DNA of 64,000 bases from Nematopogon swammerdamellus. Lineage: Eukaryota > Arthropoda > Insecta > Lepidoptera > Adelidae. The notes beneath the pieces were generated by a model. It did no database searches. It was not told the DNA's origin and saw nothing but the letters and a program-made list of their open reading frames with translations. The stretch spans positions 1,526,754-1,590,753 of the forward strand of contig OX336343.1 of assembly GCA_946902875.1 (NCBI GenBank), written 5' to 3'. Position 1 is the stretch's first letter. Each line of letters begins with the position of its first letter. Shown one piece after another: positions 57,901-64,000 of the stretch. A program made the translations under genes and the position numbers.

Positions 57901-60629
57901 CGTCTGTCCTACCTTTGAAGGTACAGATGTTTTGAACCGCAATAGTCAGCCAGTTTAAATTTTTACAGAATATGTGTTATTATGGTGGATGTCCTAACAA
58001 ATAATAACAACAATTTTCAGTTTAAAATTAAGGGGGGGCCCCCCATACAAGAAATTTTTTTTCTCAATTTTTTTATTTGTTTTTGCTTTATCTTAAAATC
58101 AGTAATACATGCAAGCGACAAACTTGGTGTGATTATAGTGGAAACTCTAAAGTAGAATTTTTATCAACAAAATTGTATTAAAATTTTTTTTTTTCTATTA
58201 AAACTTAGGGTAATCATCAGTAATAGGTCTGTATTCTGTAAAAAGCGACTAAGGGATATGACTCCCTTCTTATATTACTAGGTGGTGGGGTTTAACCCGC
58301 CCGGTTTGGTACCACCGCACTGAATGAAAGGTCGGTCGAAACGGCTATGTAAATAGTTTTTGTTTTCCGTCCAGTTCAGTGTAGCCGGCACGACCGAAGG
58401 GAAGCACTGACGTGGCACCAAGTTCACCCGGTGTTATGGGCTTACATCACGGATGTTGTAGGTGATGTAGCCAACCGTGTCAGTATCCATAAAAAAAAAA
58501 AGTTTGTTTTTCAAAATATGCTGTTTCCATAGGCTGTTCAATTAAGAAGAGAAGAATGAAGAAGAGAAATAAAAATAAAATAAAAATCTGCCAATTACGT
58601 GGTAGTACGGAACTCTCAAAGGTCAAGTGCGAGTCCGACTCGCACTTGACCTTTATTTTTCCTAAAATAACATTCTTAATAAAATTATATTCTACTGTGG
58701 ACCCCCAGTCTCGGCTCTTCACCTGGTGGGTACAATACTCTGAAACCTTGCCGAAGAACCGAGGTATGCAACAGTGAGAACCAGGTTTTGGTCAAACTAA
58801 AGGCAGTCTCGGTAGCTCAGTGGTGCGGTCGGTCGACTGTTGTTAAGCACACCGTTGGGCAAAATAATTCCCCATCTGAACGTGTTAAATGAGTGCTTAT
58901 ATTTTTCAAAAAATTAATAAAAAGATAGCTGGTCAGTTAGGAACGTTCCCAGGTATCACGTCGCTTAGTGATAATGATAGTGGTTATAATAAATGATTTA
59001 AATATACCTATGTATCGAGCGAGACGTATTTCTACATAAAACTGAGTTTTGTGATCAGATTTTTGGAAGAAACAATCTTGAGATGCATTCATGCGTTAAT
59101 GAAAACTGTGACTTTTTGCCTTGAAGGACTCAATACTCTACTTGGCGATAAATACATTGGCAGACACCTACTAAAACCGTCAGCCAATCACATCTTGGTG
59201 AATTAGGTGCCATGTCAGTGCTACGAACAAGAAAGCGAACAGTTTTCAGATCACATTCATATAAAAAAAAATAGATAATAATTATTTAGATTAACATATT
59301 ATACACGGTGAACAAAAAACCTGTCAAACACCCGAAGGCAGGAAGTACAGTTTCAGATACTGAATCGGATAGGCTAGTTTTTTTTTTAATTCGGACAAAA
59401 TTTTTCAGGGAAGGTGTGGATCTAAGCTTGCGATGGCTTCACCGAACATATCCGGGCCCATCGGCAGTAGAGGAGGGTATTAATCGAGGCCGGGACTAGC
59501 GAGTGGCCACTCTAAATTTCCCGCGCATGCTTCACGTTTCGGCTCCCTTCAAGCCCTCGTCAGCTAGTCTGCGTTGACTAGGACGCGGGGAAACACCAGT
59601 CCCGCACTCGACATCCCTCTCTCTACCTATCCATATTCTGTAGGATGCTTCCAGTGACGTTTTCGAAGCTTTCTCCATGTATGAGCTTAGGGTCAACCTT
59701 GGCAGCCCTAGATTCTTGAAAAGACTGTAGAGCGACTTCTAAAAAATCTAATTAGTATCACGACCTTTTACTTCTATGCAAAATTCTTTACTCTAGGCGG
59801 CGGCGGCGCGCAACACAAAGCGCCCGCCGCGTCGGTGTCATAAATTATCTTGACGCGGTATTCAATGAAGTGAAGATAGAGCGTTTTCTTATGTCTTTAG
59901 TGAAATTCTTTGTAAAATAATTTGCCGACATTGATTATTTTTATTGTATTCTGTGCTGAAAATGAAGTCAGTAAGTGCTTTGAGGTCAGTTAGTGTGCAA
60001 CAAACTAACTAACCTATCCGATTAAGTATCTGAAACTGTACTTCCTGCCTTCGGGTGTTCGACAGGTTTTTTGTTCACCGTGTATTTCTTTCTCTCCTAT
60101 GGAGAGAATATGAAATCAAATAATTTATTGGATACATAATAAGGCATGTATAACCTGGTTATTTAAAGAAAGGGATTGAAAATGGTGGCGTTCTACAGCT
60201 GTCCAGAGCATGCAAATAATATTTTTTTGTTGTATTATCTTCGAACAATTGCTTTATTTTCTCTAGACGGCAATACTGTGCGAACGAGAGGAAATAGGAG
60301 TGCCGCCATTTTCAATCCCTTTCTTTAAATACAGCATTATAATCTTGATGAACGAGCAGCCTGTGGGTTTTCTCTTCCAAAGATCTTATTTATAAGTATA
60401 GATTAAAAGGGTACGGGTGGTATAACTGGTACAATAGGTGCGGAGGCGCCGCCTGTCGCGGCGGGCGCGGCGGGTGCGGCGGTGGGCGGGGGTGGGGAGG
60501 AGTCGGACGGTTCGTACGAGGACAACATCACGGTGACGGTGCCGCCGCCGAGCCACGCGTACGCGCGGCACGCGCACGCGCACGCGCGGCCGCACGCGCA
60601 CCGCTCGCACGCGCGACCGCAGCGATACG
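45803..60629 (+). CDS. RBBP6: RBBP6/SNAMA-type E3 ubiquitin ligase, 5' part
   Basis: Exons 45803-45968, 46614-46851, 51529-51643, 53195-53325, 53947-54110, 55138-55228, 56316-56425, 57259-57330 join in phase (362 codons); 60410-60629 is a further likely exon. Domains: ubiquitin-like DWNN ('MSVHYKFKSALDYDTVTFDG', 'GKTSDFDLQITNAQ', 'DDHTLIPKNTSLLVARIPL'); CCHC knuckle C154/C157/H162/C167; 'RRSTGIPRSFM'; RING/U-box from C248 ('DLICSLCRDLLTDAVMIPCC', 'CPDCREKEIS'). By family, a nuclear E3 acting on p53/YBX1 and in 3' end processing. Family members are much longer, so the RS/lysine-rich C-terminus lies beyond the exons found. No domain-breaking lesions seen. Confidence 0.95.
46386..46451 (-). mobile_element. 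hAT terminal fragment
   Basis: Reverse reads CAGCGATGGGCAAACTACGG then CCCGCGGGACAGTTCC, a typical hAT end. No partner terminus was found nearby. Confidence 0.65.
46453..46556 (+). repeat. SINE-A/C tail
   Basis: CCATGGCATCTAGTTTATCA to AACCGCGTCAGTTTCAACAA with an A-tail. Ends about 57 bp before exon 2. Confidence 0.78.
46614..46851 (+). CDS. RBBP6: RBBP6 exon 2: DWNN end
   Basis: Acceptor CTCCGTGCAG|TATACT, donor CTAGCAA|GTTAGC (phase 2). Ends 'SQSTLDYDPSK'. Confidence 0.93.
46939..47614. mobile_element. pogo/Tigger-like element with SINE insertion
   Basis: Left CAATGGAGCCTCGATAATCC, right inverse (AGATTATCAAGGCTCTACTG). Repeated CTCTATAATCCGAA words. A SINE occupies 47250-47445. Confidence 0.72.
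47250..47445 (+). repeat. SINE-A/C body and tail
   Basis: CCACCGCACTGAATGAAAGG to CAACCGTGTCAGTTTCCATA with 15 or more A. Confidence 0.85.
47638..47780 (+). repeat. Dispersed repeat, shared with 60923-61003
   Basis: GGAGTTTCCACCACCGACGG, CGAACCCAAGCTA-like and GGTCGGGCCCTAGGGAGAGA. Confidence 0.65.
47781..48439. other. Intron 2 of RBBP6, mostly unrecognised
   Basis: Two copies of GCGACTAGCGAGCTAT near 48227-48285 and TG-rich DNA near 48285-48305. CAGTGGCGATTCC near 47940 may be a hAT-like end, unproven. Confidence 0.35.
48440..49100 (+). mobile_element. LINE 3' end: RNase H and Cys-rich tail
   Basis: 'GNEQADCLASKAS' is the end of RNase H; then 'GLRLRSGHIPTNKTMYLMKI', 'CSICAIEEDLLHILLECARN' with stop and a poly(A) tail (49080-49098). 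Jockey/I-type arrangement. A second copy is at 55468-56195. Confidence 0.88.
49101..50203. other. Intron 2 of RBBP6, no gene
   Basis: AT-rich; a GC patch (GGGCCGGCCGGCCC near 49255) stands out. No repeat family or coding signal recognised. Confidence 0.35.
50204..50917. mobile_element. Putative TIR element (CGGAATCCGCGGGGCACGAA)
   Basis: CATCGGAATCCGCGGGGCAC at the left and its inverse at the right, about 24 bp, 714 bp overall. A T2-like terminus TATAAGGTCTTTCAAAATTA lies inside at 50431. No transposase. Confidence 0.6.
51010..51377 (-). repeat. SINE-A, full-length
   Basis: Body, B box (reverse of GGAATCCGAACC), 5S-like block (reverse CACCCATCCGAGTACTGACC) and A box (reverse CACCACTGAGCTAATGAGGC). 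Confidence 0.9.
51406..51433. repeat. Poly(C) tract, 28 nt
   Basis: An uninterrupted C run 95 bp upstream of RBBP6 exon 3, followed by an (ACA)n stretch (51461-51472). Confidence 0.9.
51529..51643 (+). CDS. RBBP6: RBBP6 exon 3: CCHC zinc knuckle
   Basis: Acceptor TTTTTAG|CTACCA, donor ATCGCT|GTCAGT (phase 0). 'CHRCHKPGHWIKNC'. An upstream GTCGCC donor would also be in phase but fits consensus less well. Confidence 0.9.
51660..52138 (-). repeat. SINE-A/C, split by a VEVGARG-type element
   Basis: Pieces 51660-51723 and 52041-52138 (AACTATTTACATAGCATTTT, ACCCGGGCGGGTTAAACCCT) belong to one SINE. It begins about 17 bp after the exon 3 donor. Confidence 0.75.
51724..52040 (-). mobile_element. 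VEVGARG-type element 3' end
   Basis: Minus strand has the 'SKTSLE..YRIWIGRERE' coding end, CGAGCCGAAACGTGAAGCAT and GCCGATGGGCCCGGATATGT. Confidence 0.78.
52146..52735 (+). mobile_element. GTTCCGTATC-type dispersed element
   Basis: GGGTTCCGTATCGTATGGGG, CTGTCCGTCCGTCCGTCC, end GTACGGGAACCCTCGGTGCG with CGAGTCGGAGTCGCACTTGG. Confidence 0.75.
52775..53150 (-). repeat. Dispersed element with 71-bp tandem duplication
   Basis: Inverse of 26505-26820. Inside it, 52899-53041 holds two near-identical 71-bp copies of CATTTGTCGATTTCTAGCCT ... GGCAACACTGCCG. Confidence 0.7.
53195..53325 (+). CDS. RBBP6: RBBP6 exon 4
   Basis: Acceptor TGCCACCAG|GGATCG, donor TTGATCA|GTGAGT (phase 2). 'IRRSTGIPRSFMVPVDGP' is conserved in RBBP6. 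Confidence 0.93.
53560..53865 (-). pseudogene. mariner N-terminal fragment
   Basis: 'FTHEHFRAMIYYDLQRGLTQ' and 'NKAPSKTTVS', with a 5' region like that of 23456-24370 (AACTCTTTGGCTGTAGAAT). The rest of the element is missing. Confidence 0.85.
53947..54110 (+). CDS. RBBP6: RBBP6 exon 5: RING/U-box start
   Basis: Acceptor ACGTACAG|TGAGGC, donor GACGAAT|GTGAGT (phase 1). 'PDDLICSLCRDLLTDAVMIP'. Confidence 0.93.
54147..54530 (-). mobile_element. CR1-like LINE 3' end
   Basis: Poly(T) then minus strand 'TRVWNCLPASVFPESFNLGV' and 'FKRRINGLDSLATVRKSAGM' with stop. Inverted relative to 54765-55001. Confidence 0.8.
54545..54752 (+). repeat. SINE-B, 5'-truncated
   Basis: GTGGTAGGCTCAAATTGTAG to CTCAGCCCACCCATAAAA. 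Confidence 0.82.
54765..55001 (+). mobile_element. CR1-like LINE 3' end, + copy
   Basis: Same protein end as 54147-54530, poly(A) at 54988-55002. The two copies form an inverted pair about 230 bp apart in one intron. Confidence 0.8.
55138..55228 (+). CDS. RBBP6: RBBP6 exon 6: RING/U-box end
   Basis: Acceptor CTGGTGCAG|GTATTC, donor CCAACAG|GTATGC (phase 2). 'CIRGALLESEDHECPDCREK'. Confidence 0.93.
55468..56195 (+). mobile_element. LINE 3' fragment, split by another element
   Basis: 55468-55700 matches 48715-48935 with frameshifts; 56160-56195 is its tail (GGCTAATGGCATAAATAAAA). Between lies a GTTCCGTATC element. Confidence 0.75.
55705..56155 (-). mobile_element. GTTCCGTATC-type dispersed element
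   Basis: CGAGGGTTCCGTATCGCCAT to AGTAATAGGGTCCCATACGA. A SINE-C tail (55877-55990, -) is nested in it. Confidence 0.75.
56316..56425 (+). CDS. RBBP6: RBBP6 exon 7
   Basis: Acceptor ACCGGACAG|GTTCCT, donor CACCTG|GTATGC (phase 1). 'RFLRNSVSSFRNQTGYSRR', then proline-rich. Confidence 0.9.
56544..57047. mobile_element. pogo/Tigger-like element
   Basis: TIRs CAGTAGGGCCTTGGTAATCC and inverse ATTACCAAGACGTCC-like, outer GGCCCTACTG; flanked by TA on both sides. 504 bp, only shards of reading frame. Confidence 0.78.
57259..57330 (+). CDS. RBBP6: RBBP6 exon 8
   Basis: Acceptor ATGTGCGTAG|AACATC, donor CACCATCG|GTATGT (phase 1). 'PSSAPHLAPPNGQNQLIPP'. Confidence 0.8.
57331..57884. other. Intron 8 of RBBP6, nothing recognised
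   Basis: AT-rich; a (TTTG)n stretch near 57713-57745. Confidence 0.35.
57885..58655 (+). mobile_element. GTTCCGTATC-type element with SINE-C insertion
   Basis: GTTTCCGTATCTGCACTCCG, GTCTGTCCGTCTGTCC, end GTACGGAACTCTCAAAGGTC with AAGTGCGAGTCCGACTCGCA. SINE-C at 58235-58502. Confidence 0.75.
58235..58502 (+). repeat. SINE-C, nearly complete
   Basis: AAGCGACTAAGGGATATGAC through the body to GTGTCAGTATCCATAAAAAA. Confidence 0.85.
58804..58860 (+). repeat. SINE-A head fragment
   Basis: GTCTCGGTAGCTCAGTGGTG and CGGTCGACTGTTGTTAAGCA, cut within the 5S-like block. Confidence 0.75.
58861..59301. other. Intron sequence, nothing clear
   Basis: A short SINE-like word (AGGTGCCATGTCAGTGCTA) at about 59202. 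Otherwise unrecognised. Confidence 0.35.
59302..60084. mobile_element. TIR element with about 75-bp arms
   Basis: TACACGGTGAACAAAAAACC with CACCCGAAGGCAGGAAGTAC and GTTTCAGATACT; inverse at 60010-60084. Interrupted by 59405-59735. Confidence 0.82.
59405..59735 (-). mobile_element. VEVGARG-type element 3' end
   Basis: Same as 51724-52040: CGGGCCCATCGGCAGTAGAG, GCATGCTTCACGTTTCGGCT, ATATTCTGTAGGATGCTTCC. Confidence 0.78.
60175..60327. mobile_element. MITE, second copy of the 12015-12180 family
   Basis: AAAGAAAGGGATTGAAAATG and inverse CCATTTTCAATCCCTTTCTT. Confidence 0.85.
60410..60629 (+). CDS. RBBP6: Probable RBBP6 exon 9 (low-complexity)
   Basis: Open frame 'GEESDGSYEDNITVTVPPPS' then Ala/His/Arg-rich repeats, donor ATACG|GTACGA. 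The upstream side (AGATTAAAAG) is a poor acceptor and phase 0 does not follow exon 8 (phase 1), so an intermediate exon is probably missing from this model. Confidence 0.55.
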
Positions 60630-60922
60630 GTACGACAGAGAGAGAGAGACTGTACGGTTGTGCGCGGGCGCTGGCCTGTGGCGGCCGCGGATGAGGGCAA
60701 TTCTGGCTGAATGACCGATTGAGCATATGATTTGTAATCCTGTCTGCATAATTAGTAAACGCTTGACTAGGTACGATTAGTACCTCAATTTATTTAAACC
60801 ATTGACAACTTGATACTTCAAGGGTAAAGTTTTTTTACAAATTATTTTATCCATTTATTTGATGTTCCTTTTTATATAAATTTTAATATTTTTTTTTATT
60901 CAAACCTAAGATTAATATAAAA
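60630..60922. other. Intron, nothing recognised
   Basis: AT-rich after an (AG)n run at 60637-60650. Confidence 0.35.
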
Positions 60923-61003
60923 ATAAACAGAGTTTCCACCACCGGCGGCGGGGCGAACCCAAGCTACCGATGGTCGGGCCCTAGGGAGAGAAACCTCCGG
61001 ACG
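60923..61003 (+). repeat. Dispersed repeat, pair of 47638-47780
   Basis: AGAGTTTCCACCACCGGCGG and GGTCGGGCCCTAGGGAGAGA. Confidence 0.65.
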
Positions 61004-61027
61004 ATGCGTGATTTTATTATATTTTTT

Positions 61028-61390
61028 GTTTTTTTTTATGGAAACTGACGCGGTTGGCTACATCACCTACAACATCCGTGATGTCTGCCCATAACACTGG
61101 GTGAACTAGGTGCCATGTCAGTGCGTCCCTTCATTTCATGTCACCTACACTGAACTGAACGGAAAACACTAACTATTTACATAGCCGTTTCGACCGACGT
61201 TTCATTCAGTGTGGTGGTACCTACCCGGGCGGGTTAAACCCTACCACCTAGTAAGGTATGAAGGGAATAGACCTACAGTTTTATGTGGAATTCGAACTAC
61301 CGTCAGTTTCCGCCGGTCTAGCCATCCAAGTGCTGACCGCGCCCAGTTCTGCTTAACAATAGTCGACCGACCGAACTACCGAGGCTGACA
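61028..61390 (-). repeat. SINE-A, full-length
   Basis: Poly(T), body, then the reverse B box, diverged 5S-like block and A box. Confidence 0.88.
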
Positions 61391-61544
61391 GACTACATTG
61401 TAGTATGCGTAATGTTCTAGCATTATTGATTCAATCGCATCAATAAATTTAGTATCAACATTTTTCCTTTTTGTTTGAGCATTTCTCAATGCTCTTTACA
61501 CCTGATACACTAAATTAATAAGTCTTTTTAGTCAGAACTCTCAG

Positions 61545-61757
61545 TAAGCGCACTTAGTACCAAACAATTCAAAAATAGACTAGATAAATATTTAACAAAT
61601 AAAACATAATCTCAAAAATAGTGCTCAAGAACGATAATTAAATATAAAAAAAATAAAAAAAAACCCAAGATAATGACAAAAACAACAAAGTTTAACTGGA
61701 TTTAGACGTATCAGCCTAGGCTGCCTGTCTAAAATAAATAAATAAATAAATAAAATT
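61545..61757 (+). mobile_element. CR1-like LINE tail
   Basis: Matches the end of 27940-28556 (ATTCAAAAATAGACTAGATA, CAGCCTAGGCTGCCTGTCTA), tail AAATAAATAAATAAATAA. Confidence 0.8.
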
Positions 61758-61950
61758 GTTAATCTTGTTCTAAAGCTGTGTTTTCGATAGACTGTAAGCG
61801 ATGTTACTCGTATTATATGGTTAGTCACTAAAATTATACCATGCGAAGTTTCTTGCTGACTCATCTTCGTGGGTTTAATCGAACCAGATAGAACAAATTG
61901 TGACAAGTTCGAGTGCAGTCTGAAGAATGCTCAATAAACAATAATAAATA
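61758..61950 (+). repeat. Dispersed repeat, pair of 9950-10175
   Basis: GCGAAGTTTCTTGCTGACTC and CAGATAGAACAAATTGTGAC. Confidence 0.55.
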
Positions 61951-62066
61951 TGTGAATCTGTACATGTGGCAGCGGATGTCGACATATTACGCTCTCTCAT
62001 TGGCTGTAGATGTTAACGTGACGTTGCGCTGAGTGGCTGCGAAGCACTATGTTGCTGTAAACACCT

Positions 62067-62125
62067 ACATCACGGATGTTGTAGGTGATGTAGCAAACCG
62101 TGTCAGGTTCCATAAAAAAAAAAAA
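62067..62125 (+). repeat. SINE-A/C extreme 3' end
   Basis: ACATCACGGATGTTGTAGGT to GTGTCAGGTTCCATAAAAAA. Confidence 0.75.
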
Positions 62126-62249
62126 ATTGGTAGGAAGTGTTGCCATATAGAATGCTCTTGATGGTCATCTAGCCTTTATTTCTCTCATCTGTGGTGGGTG
62201 CTTTAACATTCGAAGGGAGGGGATGTGGTGGAAATCTTTAAATTACTTT

Positions 62250-62410
62250 ATACACCCACATTATATTTTTCATTAGATGTGAAGACGAAATAAAGAGAAC
62301 ATGTACGTTCCGACAAGGATTTTGACATGGAACTCCGGCTTGAGCCGCCAACGCGTTACCAATTTCGCTACCTGGTTGATGACATATTCTCTCTAAATTT
62401 CGAACAGTTG
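62250..62410 (-). repeat. Diverged single arm of the tRNA foldback family
   Basis: GGCTTGAGCCGCCAACGCGT matches the arm of 32090-32462; flanks diverged. Confidence 0.55.
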
Positions 62411-64000
62411 AATCTTCTATAGTATGTATCTAATGAAGGAATATAATGCGGGAAAATTCTTAGTACTAACATATAAAAAAATAAAATAATTTTACATCCA
62501 GTTGTAAAATGAAAGCTGTTTTCAAACAGTTGCCACATGTTTTTAATTTAGGAAAGACATGTTATAACAATGATAAAATAATAAACTTTTCCTGTATAGT
62601 TTAATAAAAAAAATATAATGTACAGAACAACAATTTATAGACAATAGAAATAAGGGCATACAAAATATAATGTTAATTTAGATAAATTACATTTTATAAT
62701 AAAGATTTCTAATAAAATTCAAACCCTGGCTCAGATTTTTGAATTTGGAAAATAATAAAGGAAAAATTTTAAGCATATCTCTTCTACATAATATTATGTA
62801 ATAATTCTTATAATATTTAGTACTTGTCACTAAAATATCTTACTAGTGTTGCTTTCGAGTTTTCATTCATGTTCATCTACGAGTATGTACTACCTACTGA
62901 CACTAGGTAACAACACACAGGTGGGATTCAACAACAGCTTTTCTCGTAATCATGCTTTACAAGACATAAAAAATCAAAAAACTACAGTTTAACTTTTGAT
63001 TGTCGCAATGTGAGCTAATAGATATTTTTAAACACTGAACTCTATTATTCTAGTATGCTGGATCGGCTATAGCTTATAACGTGAGGCTCTGTCTGATAGA
63101 AGTAGTGAAACCGCAAACTACTGCAACTAGTCATTTAATGCAAACGGCGGTCGTGTTGTTTGGACAGTCTCTGCGTTTTTTAACCACTCACGCGTCACTG
63201 TTCCACCCCTATGGAATGGTATGCTAGCTAGAGTACCGCAGAGCGTCGTATTCAAACCTTATGAAACAGGGGTGCAGCCGAATTTCGGCATTGAAATACG
63301 CGCTCTTTAAATATTTAGATAAGGCTCATTATACTTCTAAATAAAGGTGAATATATGCCCTACTTGATCTGATTCACTTTCTCAGATTTCTCAGTTGATT
63401 TCGAGACATGGTGACGGGCGCCATGTTTGTGAATTAGTTGCGCCGTCGCATCAAATAAAAATAAAAATTGAAATAAATTACATTTGTTTTTAGTCAGTAG
63501 TTTCTTGTGTTTGTGTATAAATTCGCAAGAATACAATATTTCTGAAGTGAATGTGTTATTATTGGAGGTTTTTGTCCATTTGCGAGTGTACAATATGGAA
63601 TCAAAGCAAAGGTAAGTGTACTGTAAGGTGTAGATACCCTTGTAGGAAATTTTGTAACGATTATAACAATGCAAAAACAAAAAAAAATTTTTTGCGTAAC
63701 AAAACGCGGCCGCGAATTTCCGACGCGCACGGAGTCAGAAACCGCGCGGTGTCCCAAAAATATTTTACAACAGAGAAGGCGACTAACCTTTACCTATCTC
63801 GGAACGGGATAAACACAACAAAAAAAAGTATTCTCATAGCAATATTAGTTCCGTGGACACTCACTACTGTGCCAATATGGCAATCATATCTGCACATCAC
63901 AACGTCGTAAACAGTCCAGCATACTTGTGTAATAGAGGTCAGTGTATTGTAAGTTTTAAGAGCTTCTAAAGATGCGTGTGAAATGAGACAGTAACGAGTG
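62411..64000. other. AT-rich end region, one possible small exon
   Basis: 62411-63350 shows nothing. Near 63594 ATGGAATCAAAGCAAAG runs into a GTAAGT donor-like site and could be a first coding exon (MESKQR), but nothing else supports it. No repeat family recognised to 64000. Confidence 0.3.

Noticed and set aside
60386..60749. Minus-strand Arg/Val-rich ORFs
   Set aside because: Shadows of the GC-rich RBBP6-like exon 9; no domain.

Overview
The window is eukaryotic, repeat-dense DNA that looks lepidopteran. Genes are split by GT-AG introns with conserved phases. Introns and intergenic DNA are packed with tRNA-headed SINEs, 5'-truncated LINEs, TIR elements and MITEs, mariner, hAT, pogo-like and gypsy elements. 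No prokaryotic operon, CRISPR array or rRNA gene is present. Coordinates below are read by eye from codons, splice sites and repeat boundaries; nothing was computed or searched.

Four multi-exon host genes can be reconstructed with matching phases. (1) A ZAD-C2H2 zinc-finger gene on + (6074-22873, 9 exons, 465 codons). (2) A paralogous ZAD-C2H2 gene on - (25879-40332, 8 exons, 395 codons), tail-to-tail with gene 1 and with the same intron phases in ZAD and fingers. (3) LAMTOR2 (Ragulator roadblock subunit) on - (42030-43690, 2 exons, 125 codons). (4) The 5' part of an RBBP6/SNAMA-type E3 ligase (DWNN, CCHC knuckle, RING/U-box) on + (45803-60629, 9 exons seen, not closed). LAMTOR2 and RBBP6 are head-to-head.

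The most unusual local biology is in the two zinc-finger genes. The intron before exon 5 of gene 1 ends in about 48 tandem 72-bp units. Each carries a pyrimidine tract and AG resembling the authentic splice acceptor, followed by a short exon-like start that would stop at an in-frame TGA. Gene 2 carries five near-identical 144-bp copies of an exon end plus its splice donor, and gene 1 has a duplicated exon 4 whose first copy lost a zinc ligand. Three independent tandem duplications therefore straddle exon/intron borders in one paralogous pair.

SINE naming used here. SINE-A has a head with a tRNA-like A box, a 5S-rRNA-like internal control region and a tRNA-like B box. SINE-B has a tRNA-like head. 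SINE-C has a head 'GTGTGGGGCCGGTACTT' joined to the SINE-A body. SINE-D has the same head with a CAA tail. SINE-E has the same head with another body. A and B share a short central block, so the families look like recombined modules.

Layout: 1-5.9 kb LINE/SINE mosaic with a fragment of an uncharacterised HEEADTR-type gene; 6-23 kb gene 1; 23-25.8 kb pogo-like and mariner relics; 25.9-40.3 kb gene 2, whose intron 3 holds a tRNA-armed foldback and a gypsy element with identical LTRs nested in a TIR element; 40.7-45.7 kb LAMTOR2 and a second tRNA-armed foldback; 45.8-60.6 kb RBBP6 with many intronic insertions; 60.7-64 kb SINE/LINE remnants and AT-rich sequence.
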